Shown here one piece after another: positions 57,317-64,000 of a DNA stretch of 64,000 nt. This stretch comes from Pseudonocardia alni. Its GTDB lineage: Bacteria > Actinomycetota > Actinomycetes > Mycobacteriales > Pseudonocardiaceae. Where the stretch lies: positions 868,001-932,000 of the forward strand of contig NZ_PHUJ01000003.1 of the NCBI RefSeq assembly GCF_002813375.1. The letters run 5' to 3'. Position numbers and translations under genes: made by a program. The notes under the pieces were generated by a model that searched no databases, was not told where the DNA came from, and saw only the letters and a program-made list of their open reading frames with translations. Position 1 is the first letter of the stretch. Each line of letters starts with the position of its first letter.

Positions 57317-58119
57317 GACAGCTCCTCCCGGATCTGCTCCAGCAGCACCGCGCTGACCCCGTGGCGCCAGTCCGCGGAACCGAGCGGGTCGGTGTACCAG
57401 CCGTCGACGGCGTCGACGTCGGCGCGCAGCCGGTCCGCGTCGGGCACGCCGGCCGGGTAGCGCAGGACGGTGGGCGCCTCGGTCGCGGCGGTGATCACGA
57501 ACGTGGCGGCGCCGCCGTCGGGTGCGGTGTCGACCCGCCCGGTGAGCACGGCGCCGGAGCGGCCGAGCTCGGCGAGTGCGATCCTGCGGAAGGCGGTGCG
57601 GGCGCGGAGTGCGGCGCCGGGCAGCTCGACCGCGCGCAGGACCTCGCCGGGACGCAGCGCGGTGGTGCCGTTGCCGGTGACGAGCGACGCGACCGGGGCG
57701 CGGTACTCCTCGCCGTCGGGGGTCCAGACGACGGCGAGCCCGTCGAGCGTCGCGGCGAGGGCGACCATCCCGGCGGCGGCGTAGGCGCGGCACACGTTCC
57801 CGCCGACGGTCGCGGTGTGCCAGATCTTCCACGACGCGAGCAGGGCGTGCGCGCACTCGGCGAACAGCGGGGTCCCGGTGCGCTCGCCGTACGCGGCGAG
57901 GTCGGCGATCGGGCAGGTCGCGGCCACCGACAGGCCGCCGTCGGGCAGGTCGGAGAGGGGCTCCCAGCCCATCGTGGTGAGGTCGACCAGGCCGGTGACG
58001 GCGGGCTGCGGCTCGGAGAACAGCCACGTCCCGCCGGCGAGGATCCGCTCCCCCGGCGCCAGCGCCAGGTCGGCGCGCTCGCGGGCGCGCCGGAACCCGG
58101 TGACGGTGTGCAGGTCCAT
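57313..58119 (-). CDS. Xanthine dehydrogenase-type FAD-binding subunit
   Basis: 268-residue CoxM/XdhB-type subunit. GERILAGGTWLFSEPQP is the FAD-binding loop, TATVGGNVCRAYAAAGMVALAATL the second flavin segment, and AVELPGAALRARTAFRRIAL the C-terminal part. It passes electrons from the FeS clusters of the fused subunit to NAD. The ATG 58119 is 4 bp after the amidohydrolase stop, and its TGA overlaps the next GTG, so the three genes form one unit. Confidence 0.88.
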   Translation of the reverse strand: MDLHTVTGFRRARERADLALAPGERILAGGTWLFSEPQPAVTGLVDLTTMGWEPLSDLPDGGLSVAATCPIADLAAYGERTGTPLFAECAHALLASWKIWHTATVGGNVCRAYAAAGMVALAATLDGLAVVWTPDGEEYRAPVASLVTGNGTTALRPGEVLRAVELPGAALRARTAFRRIALAELGRSGAVLTGRVDTAPDGGAATFVITAATEAPTVLRYPAGVPDADRLRADVDAVDGWYTDPLGSADWRHGVSAVLLEQIREELS

Positions 58120-58123
58120 CCGC

Positions 58124-59500
58124 TCACCCCGCCTTGGCCACGAGGGCGCGGTGCACGGCGGCGCACTCGGCGGCGACGGCGTCGGTGTCGACGGTGAGCA
58201 CGGTGTCCCGTTCGACGACCGGGCGGCCGTGCACGAGCAGCAGTTCCAGCGGCGGCGGGGTGCCCAGGACGAGGGCGGCGACCGGGTCGGCGACGTCGCG
58301 GTGCCGGAACCCGTCGAGCCGCCACAGGGCGAGGTCGGCGAGCTTGCCGGTCTCGATCGACCCGATCTCGTCCTCGCGACCGAGCACCCTGGCACCGCCG
58401 AGCGTGCCGAGCTCGAGGGCCTCGCGCACCGACAGGGCGCGGGGGCCGCCCGCGGCGCGGGCGAACAGGACAGCGTGCTTGACGTCCTCCAGCAGGTGGG
58501 TGCCCTCGTTGGAGGCGGCGCCGTCGACACCGATCCCGACCCGGGCGCCCGCGTCGACGAGGTCGCGGACCCGCGCGATGCCCGCGCCGAGCCGGCCGTT
58601 GGAGGTGGGGCAGTGCGCGACGCCGGTGCCGGTCGCACCGATCGTCTTCACCGCGTCGTCGTCGAGGTGCACGGTGTGGGCGAACCACACGTCGGGCCCG
58701 GTCCAGCCCAGGTCGGCGACGTACTCGGTGGGGGTGGCGCCGAAGCGCTCCCGGCAGTACGCCTCCTCGTCGTCGGTCTCGGCGAGGTGGGTGTGCAGCC
58801 GTACCCCGAGCTCGCGGGCCAGCGTCGCGGAGTCGCGCATCAGCTCCGGCGTCACCGAGAACGGCGAGCACGGGGCCAGCGCGATCCGCAGCATCGACCC
58901 CGGCGACGGGTCGTGCCAGCGGGCGACGGCGTCGGCGGACGCGGCGAGGATCTCGTCGCGGTCGGAGACGACGTGGTCCGGCGGCAGCCCGCCCGCGCTG
59001 CGCCCGAGGTCCATCGAGCCGCGGGTCGGGTGGAACCGCAGCCCCACCTGCTGCGCGGCGCGGATCTCGGCGCCGAGCACGTCCCCGCCCTCGCGGGGGA
59101 AGACGTAGTGGTGGTCGGTCGTGGTGGTGCAGCCCGACAACGCGAGCGCGGACAGCGCGCCGGTGGCGCCGGTGTGCACGGCGTGCTCGTCGATGCCCGC
59201 CCACACCGGGTACAGCGTGGTCAGCCACTCGAACAGCGTGTGGTCGACGGCGAGCCCGCGGGTCACCCACTGGTAGAGGTGGTGGTGGGTGTTGACCAGG
59301 CCCGGGGTGAGCAGGCAGCCGCGGGCGTCGACCCGGCGGTCGTAGGACCCCGCCGGGGCGGGACCGGGCCCGACGCCCGCGATCCGTTCCCCCTCGACGA
59401 CGACGTGCCCGCCGGGGATCTCCTCCCCGGTGACGGTGACGACGTGGGCACCTTCGATGGCGGTCCGGTGTGCGGTCCGGCCGGCGCTCGGCTGCTGCAT
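58124..59500 (-). CDS. Amidohydrolase, 8-oxoguanine/guanine deaminase-like
   Basis: 458-residue amidohydrolase of the AtzB/8-oxoguanine-deaminase branch. Metal-binding His72 and His74 are in NTHHHLYQW; HTHLAETDDEE, WFAHTVHLDDDA and IGVDGAASNE supply the other metal ligands and catalytic acid. It should deaminate an aminopurine such as 8-oxoguanine (to urate) or guanine (to xanthine), feeding the dehydrogenase and the urate branch. It is the first gene of the operon, divergent from the PucR regulator by 92 bp. Confidence 0.85.
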   Translation of the reverse strand: MQQPSAGRTAHRTAIEGAHVVTVTGEEIPGGHVVVEGERIAGVGPGPAPAGSYDRRVDARGCLLTPGLVNTHHHLYQWVTRGLAVDHTLFEWLTTLYPVWAGIDEHAVHTGATGALSALALSGCTTTTDHHYVFPREGGDVLGAEIRAAQQVGLRFHPTRGSMDLGRSAGGLPPDHVVSDRDEILAASADAVARWHDPSPGSMLRIALAPCSPFSVTPELMRDSATLARELGVRLHTHLAETDDEEAYCRERFGATPTEYVADLGWTGPDVWFAHTVHLDDDAVKTIGATGTGVAHCPTSNGRLGAGIARVRDLVDAGARVGIGVDGAASNEGTHLLEDVKHAVLFARAAGGPRALSVREALELGTLGGARVLGREDEIGSIETGKLADLALWRLDGFRHRDVADPVAALVLGTPPPLELLLVHGRPVVERDTVLTVDTDAVAAECAAVHRALVAKAG

Positions 59501-59580
59501 GGACCCAGTGCACCGCGCGCCGGTCACCGGGAGAAGGCACCGCCGTGACGAATCGGGATCCCCCGCGGCGCACCGAGTTG

Positions 59581-59586
59581 TAGGTT
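59581..59586 (+). promoter_or_regulatory. -10 element of PucR gene (leaderless)
   Basis: TAGGTT is 6 nt before the ATG at 59593. The 92-bp divergent gap holds no strong palindrome. Confidence 0.5.
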
Positions 59587-59592
59587 TCTCCC

Positions 59593-61146
59593 ATGCTGCT
59601 CTCGGAGCTCGTCGCACGCCCGGAGCTGCGGCTGCGGGTCCTGCACGGCTCGGCGGCCGACCTGGACCGGTCCGTGCGATGGGTCTACCCGACCGACCTG
59701 CCCGACCCGTCGCGCTACCTGGGCGGCGGTGAGCTGGTCGTGTCCGGCCTGGTGTGGCGGCGGACGCCCGCGGACTCGGAGCGGTTCGTCGCGGCGGTCG
59801 CGCGGTCCGGTGCGGCGGCGCTGGTGGCCGGGGAGGCCGTGTTCGGCGACATCCCGGCCGACGTCGTCGACGCCTGCCGCCGCCACGACCTCGTGCTGGT
59901 CGCGGTGCCGGTGGACGTGTCGTTCGGCGCGGTGACCGAGGCGGTGATCGGGGCGCTGTCCGCGGCCCGCGGGGACCGGCTCGCCCACACCCTGGGCCGG
60001 CACCGGCGGCTGCTCGCCGCGTTCGCCGGCGGCGCGGAGCTGGCCGAGCTCGCCGCAGCGGTGTCGGCGGGCACCGGCCTGGTCTGCCGGGTGCTGACCG
60101 CGGCGGGCGGCCTGCTCGCCGGTCCGGCCCTGCCCGAGGCCGAGCGCGACGCCGTCGTCGCCGGGTTCCTGACCGCGGGCCGGTTGCCGGTGACCGTCCC
60201 GGCCGGGCCGGCGGGTGCGGCGCACCTGGTGGTGCCCGCGGCACCGGGGACGGCCCGGGCCACCGGCTGGCTGGTCGCGGCGCAGCTGCCGCCGGGCACG
60301 GCGCAGGCGGGGACCGACGCCGTCGACGCCGTCGGCGAGCTGGCCGCGATCGCCGCGCTGGACCGGTCCCGGCGCCGGGAGGGTGCTGCGGTGGCCCGCC
60401 CGATCGCCGACGACGCGCTGGCCCGGATCGCCGCCGACACCGGGGACCGCCCCGAGACCCGGGTGCGGCTGCGCCAGGCCGGGGTCGAGCCGGACGGGAC
60501 CCTCGCCGTGGTCGTGCTGCGCGCCTCGGGCGTCGCGGACCCGGCCGACACCGCGCACACCGTGCTGCTCGACGCGCTGGTCGGCACCGGCCCGGCCGCG
60601 GTCGGCGTGCAGGGCGGCGACGCGGTCGCCGTCGTCGCGGTGCCCGGGGCCCGGGACGCCCCGGACCCGGTGGAACAGGTGCTCGCCGCGGTGCACCGGC
60701 TCGGACCGGGCCTGGCCGGCGGACGGCTCTCGGCCGGGGTGTCGCGGCCGTCGGCGGCGGACGCGCTGTCCGGTGCACTCGCCGAGGCCGGGCACGCCGC
60801 GGGGCTGGCGGCGGCCCGGTCCGGCCCGGTGACCTCGGTGCGGGCCGGGGAGATCACCTCGCACGTCGCGCTGCTGGCCGGGGTCCCCGACGACGTGCGG
60901 CGCGGCTTCGCCGCCCAGGTCCTCGGCCCGGTGCTCGACCACGACGCGCGGTCGGGCACCGGGCTGCTGGAGACCCTGGGGGTCTTCCTCGACGAGTCCG
61001 GGTCGTGGAACCGGACCGCGGCCCGGCTGCACCTGCACGTCAACACCGTCCGGTACCGGATCGGCCGGGTGGCGGAGCTGACCGGGCGCGACCCGTCGTC
61101 GTTCGCCGACCGCGTCGACCTCTACCTGGCGCTGCGCTCGCGCTGA
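59593..61146 (+). CDS. PucR-family purine-catabolism regulator
   Basis: 517-residue PucR-type regulator. The N-terminal PucR domain covers about residues 5-130 (WVYPTDLPDPSRYLGGGELVVSG, the usual pattern), a variable GAF-like middle follows, and the C-terminal helix-turn-helix is at about 460-512 (GSWNRTAARLHLHVNTVRYRIGRV). PucR proteins sense allantoin or related purine breakdown products and control urate and allantoin genes. It lies between the xanthine dehydrogenase operon and the permease-OHCU gene, its likely targets. Confidence 0.88.
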   Translation: MLLSELVARPELRLRVLHGSAADLDRSVRWVYPTDLPDPSRYLGGGELVVSGLVWRRTPADSERFVAAVARSGAAALVAGEAVFGDIPADVVDACRRHDLVLVAVPVDVSFGAVTEAVIGALSAARGDRLAHTLGRHRRLLAAFAGGAELAELAAAVSAGTGLVCRVLTAAGGLLAGPALPEAERDAVVAGFLTAGRLPVTVPAGPAGAAHLVVPAAPGTARATGWLVAAQLPPGTAQAGTDAVDAVGELAAIAALDRSRRREGAAVARPIADDALARIAADTGDRPETRVRLRQAGVEPDGTLAVVVLRASGVADPADTAHTVLLDALVGTGPAAVGVQGGDAVAVVAVPGARDAPDPVEQVLAAVHRLGPGLAGGRLSAGVSRPSAADALSGALAEAGHAAGLAAARSGPVTSVRAGEITSHVALLAGVPDDVRRGFAAQVLGPVLDHDARSGTGLLETLGVFLDESGSWNRTAARLHLHVNTVRYRIGRVAELTGRDPSSFADRVDLYLALRSR

Positions 61147-61153
61147 CGGCGGC

Positions 61154-63079
61154 TCAGCCGGACACGAGGTCGTCGAAGCGGTGCCCGGCGACGGTCGCGA
61201 CGGCGACGAGCGCCGCCGCGTGCTCCTGCGCCGGCGGGTGGGTGAGCCGGCGCCGCGCGGTCGCGAGCAGGGCGCCGCGGTCCCCGGCGTCGCGCAGGCA
61301 CACGATCAGCGGGAACCCGAACCGCTCCCGGTAGGCCGCGGCGAGCCGGCCGAGCTCGGCGCGGTCGTCGCCGTCGAGCAGGGCCAGACCGGCCCGGTCG
61401 CGCAGTGCCGCCGCGCCGGCGCCCGTGGTCGCGGTGCCCCCGTCGCGGGCGGACGCCGGCGCGGCGGAGCCGGTGCCCACCAGACCGCCCAGATCGGGGT
61501 AGTGGCCCATCAGCGCCCGCTGCTCCTCGGGCGGCGCGGCGAACAGCTCGTCCTGCACCGCGGCGCGCAGCGCCGTGGCGTCGGTGAAGGGGCCGCGGGC
61601 GTGCACCCGCCCGGGCACCGCGGTCGGGCCCTCGAACAGCCGCCCGAGGACCGCGGCGAACTCCCCGGCGTCGGCGCCGGCGAGCCGGTCGAAGGTCACG
61701 GTGTCCCCGCCGGCCGTCGCGGGGGCGGCGCCGCGGCGGCGCCCGGTGTGGAAGAACAGCAGGTTGAGCCCGATCGCGACGACGCTGCCCGCGGTGATCC
61801 CGGAGCCGAGCACGATGCCCGCCCACTGTGGCAGAGCCTGCGCCACGTCCGGCTGCACGGTCACGAACAGCGCGACCCCGAGCCCGGACCCGACCACGAC
61901 GACGTTGCGGTGGTCGCGGAAGTCGACCCGCGACAGCGTCTGGATCCCGACGACGGCGACGGTCGCGAACATCGCCAGCGCCGCCCCGCCCAGCACCGGG
62001 TGCGGCACGGCCGCGACCAGCGCCCCGGCCTTCGGCACCAGCCCGATGAGGATCATGAAACCGCCCGCGGCGGCGACCACCCAGCGGCTGGAGACCCGGG
62101 TGAGCCGGACGAGGCCGACGTTCTCGGCGAAGCAGGTGTAGGGGAAGGAGTTGAGGACACCGCCCAGGGTGGTGGCGGCGCCGTCGGCGCGCAGGGCGCG
62201 GGCGACGTCGTCCGGCCCGACCTTCTTGTCCACGATCTCGCCGGTGGCGATCACGTCACCGGTCGTCTCGACCGCGGTGATCATCATGACGACGATCATC
62301 GACAGGATCGCGGCGAGCGAGAACTGCGGCCAGCCGAAGTGGAACGGCGTGGTGACCCCGACCCAGTCCGACTCCCCCACCGCGGACAGGTCGACCAGAC
62401 CGAACGGCACCGCGGCCAGCGTCCCGAGCACGAGCCCGGCGAGCACCGCGACGGTGGCGAGGAAACCGCGGAACAGCCGCTGGATCAGCACGATCACCGC
62501 GAGCGTGCCGAGGGCGAGCCCGAGGTACAGCGGGTTCCCGGGGTCGGGGGCGTTCGCGCCGCCGACGGCGTCGGTCGCGGCGACCGGCAGCAGCGCCAGC
62601 CCGATCACGGTGATCACCGTGCCGGTGACGACCGGCGGGAAGAAGCGCAGCAGCCGCGCGACGTAGGGCGCGGCGAGGAAGGTCACCAGCCCGGCGACGA
62701 TCACCGCGCCGTAGATGGTGGTGAGCCCGGCGGTGCCACCACCCGCGGCCAGCCCGATCGCGATCATCGGCGAGACCGCGGTGAACGTGACGCCCTGCAG
62801 CAGCGGCAGCCGCACCCCGATCCGGCCGATCCCGACCGACTGCAGGATCGAGGCGATGCCGCAGGTGAACAGGTCGGCGTTGATCAGGTGGATGAGCTGG
62901 CGCTCGTCGAGACCGATGGCGTTGGCGAGCAGGATCGGCACGACGACGGCGCCGGCGTAGAACGCCAGCACGTGCTGCATGCCGTAGACGGCGAGCCGTC
63001 CGGCGGGCGGCACCCGGTCGACCGGGTGGACGGGGCGGGCGGGATCGGTGGTTCGGCTGGTGGATCGGCGCAGGCGCAT
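61154..63079 (-). CDS. NCS2 purine permease fused to OHCU decarboxylase
   Basis: 641-residue fusion. Residues 1-450 are a nucleobase-ascorbate (NCS2) permease: [17 protein letters not shown] (Gln35-His36), [15 protein letters not shown] (Glu271) and [19 protein letters not shown]. Residues 463-641 are 2-oxo-4-hydroxy-4-carboxy-5-ureidoimidazoline decarboxylase, which gives S-allantoin in urate breakdown: GHYPDLGG near 525-532 and [12 protein letters not shown] near 586-597. A short linker joins them, so urate import is tied to the last step of its conversion. In the motif FAEN the residue is Glu319, where xanthine/urate carriers usually have Gln. Start ATG 63079. It is divergent from urease. 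Confidence 0.85.
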   Translation of the reverse strand: MRLRRSTSRTTDPARPVHPVDRVPPAGRLAVYGMQHVLAFYAGAVVVPILLANAIGLDERQLIHLINADLFTCGIASILQSVGIGRIGVRLPLLQGVTFTAVSPMIAIGLAAGGGTAGLTTIYGAVIVAGLVTFLAAPYVARLLRFFPPVVTGTVITVIGLALLPVAATDAVGGANAPDPGNPLYLGLALGTLAVIVLIQRLFRGFLATVAVLAGLVLGTLAAVPFGLVDLSAVGESDWVGVTTPFHFGWPQFSLAAILSMIVVMMITAVETTGDVIATGEIVDKKVGPDDVARALRADGAATTLGGVLNSFPYTCFAENVGLVRLTRVSSRWVVAAAGGFMILIGLVPKAGALVAAVPHPVLGGAALAMFATVAVVGIQTLSRVDFRDHRNVVVVGSGLGVALFVTVQPDVAQALPQWAGIVLGSGITAGSVVAIGLNLLFFHTGRRRGAAPATAGGDTVTFDRLAGADAGEFAAVLGRLFEGPTAVPGRVHARGPFTDATALRAAVQDELFAAPPEEQRALMGHYPDLGGLVGTGSAAPASARDGGTATTGAGAAALRDRAGLALLDGDDRAELGRLAAAYRERFGFPLIVCLRDAGDRGALLATARRRLTHPPAQEHAAALVAVATVAGHRFDDLVSG

Positions 63080-63328
63080 CGGTGACCTCGATGGGAGCCG
63101 GAGGGTGTGACGGGGCAGGGCGCGCGGAGGGGGCCGGATTGCGACCTGCATCACCATGCGCCCGGGCCGGGACCGCCCGGCACCGCCGTCTCCGACGAAC
63201 CCCGGGCCGCTCGTCGCGGGGCTTTCGTAGGTTCCGACAGTCGACCCGGTCATCGGGCCCCCGGCGGGACACCGTTCGGAACCTCCCGGCAATCCCGTCG
63301 CAACCCGGGTCCGGACACAATGCGGGGC
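63080..63328. promoter_or_regulatory. Divergent region permease-OHCU / urease with spaced dyad
   Basis: 249 bp without a gene. AGGTTCCGA (63229-63237) and its inverse TCGGAACCT (63276-63284) form a perfect 9-bp dyad 47 bp apart; CACAAT at 63316-63321 is 7 nt before the ureA ATG and may be a leaderless -10. The dyad could be a site for PucR or a nitrogen regulator; no GlnR box was recognised. Confidence 0.4.
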
Positions 63329-63631
63329 ATGCACCTCAGCCCGAGCGAGCGCGACAAGCTCCTCGTCCACGTCGCCGCCGACGTCGCCCGCAGGCGTCGC
63401 GAGCGGGGTCTGCGGATGAACTACCCGGAGTCGGTCGCGCTGATCACCGAGCACGTCCTGGAGGGCGCCCGCGACGGCCGCACCGTCAGCGAGCTGATGA
63501 GCAGCGGCCGGGAGGTCCTGACCCGCGACGACGTCCTCGACGGCGTCCCGGAGATGCTCGACTCGGTGCAGGTGGAGGCCACCTTCCCGGACGGCACGAA
63601 GCTCGTCACCGTGCACGGGCCGATCGCATGA
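63329..63631 (+). CDS. ureA: Urease gamma subunit
   Basis: 100-residue UreA, full length: [21 protein letters not shown] at the start, [24 protein letters not shown] in the middle and the end [21 protein letters not shown] are all standard. A second ATG lies 9 nt upstream in frame; the shorter form gives the usual length. Urease splits urea to ammonia and carbonate, the last step of purine nitrogen recovery here. It overlaps ureB by 4 nt. Confidence 0.95.
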   Translation: MHLSPSERDKLLVHVAADVARRRRERGLRMNYPESVALITEHVLEGARDGRTVSELMSSGREVLTRDDVLDGVPEMLDSVQVEATFPDGTKLVTVHGPIA

Positions 63632-63954
63632 CGCCCGGCGAGATCCTCGTCGGCACCGAGCCGGTCGAGCTGCACCCCGGCCGCCCCCGGCTGACGCTGA
63701 CCGTGGTCAACGCCGCGGACCGCCCGGTGCAGGTCGGGTCGCACTACCACTTCGCCGCTGCGAACCCCGGACTGTCCTTCGACCGCGACGCCGCGTGGGG
63801 ACACCGGCTTGACGTCCCCGCCGGGACGTCGGTGCGGTTCGAGCCCGGTGTGGAGCGCGAGGTGACGCTGGTGCCGATCGCCGGGGCGCGCCGGGTCCCC
63901 GGTCTGCGTGCGGAACGGGCCGGCGCCCTCGACGAGCGGAGCTACGAGCAGTGA
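63628..63954 (+). CDS. ureB: Urease beta subunit
   Basis: 108-residue UreB with the normal length and motifs: [16 protein letters not shown] at the start, [22 protein letters not shown] in the centre and [12 protein letters not shown] near 70. It overlaps ureA and ureC by 4 nt each, so the three subunits are translated together. Confidence 0.95.
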   Translation: MTPGEILVGTEPVELHPGRPRLTLTVVNAADRPVQVGSHYHFAAANPGLSFDRDAAWGHRLDVPAGTSVRFEPGVEREVTLVPIAGARRVPGLRAERAGALDERSYEQ

Positions 63955-64000
63955 CCATCGACCGCGCGCGCTACGCCGACCTGTACGGCCCGACCGTCGG
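63951..64000 (+). CDS. ureC: Urease alpha subunit (start only)
   Basis: The first 16 codons of UreC from GTG 63951 ([16 protein letters not shown]) are inside the window; the catalytic nickel-binding part lies beyond the right edge. The start overlaps ureB by 4 nt (GTGA). The N-terminal R-x-x-Y-A-x-L-Y-G-P-T pattern is diagnostic of UreC. Confidence 0.9.
   Translation, partial: MTIDRARYADLYGPTV

Overview
The window reads as chromosomal DNA of a very GC-rich actinomycete, most likely of the Pseudonocardiales (Pseudonocardia-like). This is inferred from the extreme GC bias, frequent GTG starts, chains of genes coupled by 4-nt ATGA/GTGA overlaps, many apparently leaderless promoters (a -10 hexamer 6-8 nt before the start codon), and actinobacterial families such as the Rv2629-like release-factor paralog, MEDS/STAS regulators and a CrtU-type carotenoid enzyme. 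No rRNA, tRNA, CRISPR array, integrase or intact insertion sequence was seen. The two edge genes, a molybdenum S-/N-oxide reductase (left) and ureC (right), are cut by the window.

Layout, left to right. 1-8.8 kb: truncated BisC/TorZ-like reductase, DinB protein, LysR regulator, a translationally coupled marR-MFS-crcB-crcB operon (fluoride channel pair plus exporter), an orphan ohrR, a hairpin-dense 510-bp gap, a DoxX-like membrane protein, an SRPBCC protein and an Rv2629-like protein. 8.8-13.6 kb: IclR regulator divergent from an operon of CoA-transferase, acetoacetate-decarboxylase-like protein, 3-hydroxyacyl-CoA dehydrogenase and acyl-CoA dehydrogenase, which looks like a catabolic acyl-CoA pathway. 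13.6-15.3 kb: nucleotidyltransferase and small unknowns. 15.5-20.1 kb: a prenyl-diphosphate synthase, methyltransferase, CrtU-like and Rieske set, i.e. the tail end of an aromatic carotenoid pathway without phytoene synthase, desaturase or cyclase. 20.1-25.4 kb: MFS remnant, a large palindrome, and a virS/mymA-like locus (AraC regulator divergent from monooxygenase, SDR and hydrolase).

25.4-35.7 kb: PQQ-type sugar dehydrogenase lipoprotein; mtnA overlapping a convergent class II aldolase (methylthioribose/deoxyribose salvage); three unknown genes, one with a relaxase-like C-terminus; a four-CBS protein; and PutA. 35.7-47 kb: membrane and secreted proteins, SGNH esterase, PIG-L deacetylase, a MEDS-STAS/ATPase regulatory pair, benzoylformate decarboxylase, an ABC exporter with divergent MarR, an amino-acid permease and a YrhK protein. 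47-53.6 kb: a phosphonate-utilisation regulon (phosphonatase-like HAD, PhnE, PhnC, PhnD, FAD oxidoreductase, GntR regulator, zinc dehydrogenase) with the same operator-like palindrome in front of both catabolic units. 53.7-64 kb: HchA, then a purine-to-ammonia block: xanthine-dehydrogenase-type enzyme with fused FeS-Mo subunit, 8-oxoguanine-deaminase-like amidohydrolase, PucR regulator, a purine permease fused to OHCU decarboxylase, and the start of the urease operon.

The right third is thus a nutrient-scavenging region (phosphonate C/N/P, purine N, urea N), while the left part carries catabolic, stress and efflux operons, each next to its own local regulator. The most interesting observations are the two-unit phosphonate regulon with matched operators, the transporter-enzyme fusion for urate breakdown, the hairpin cluster between ohrR and the DoxX-like gene, and the relaxase-like tail on an otherwise unrecognised coiled-coil protein.
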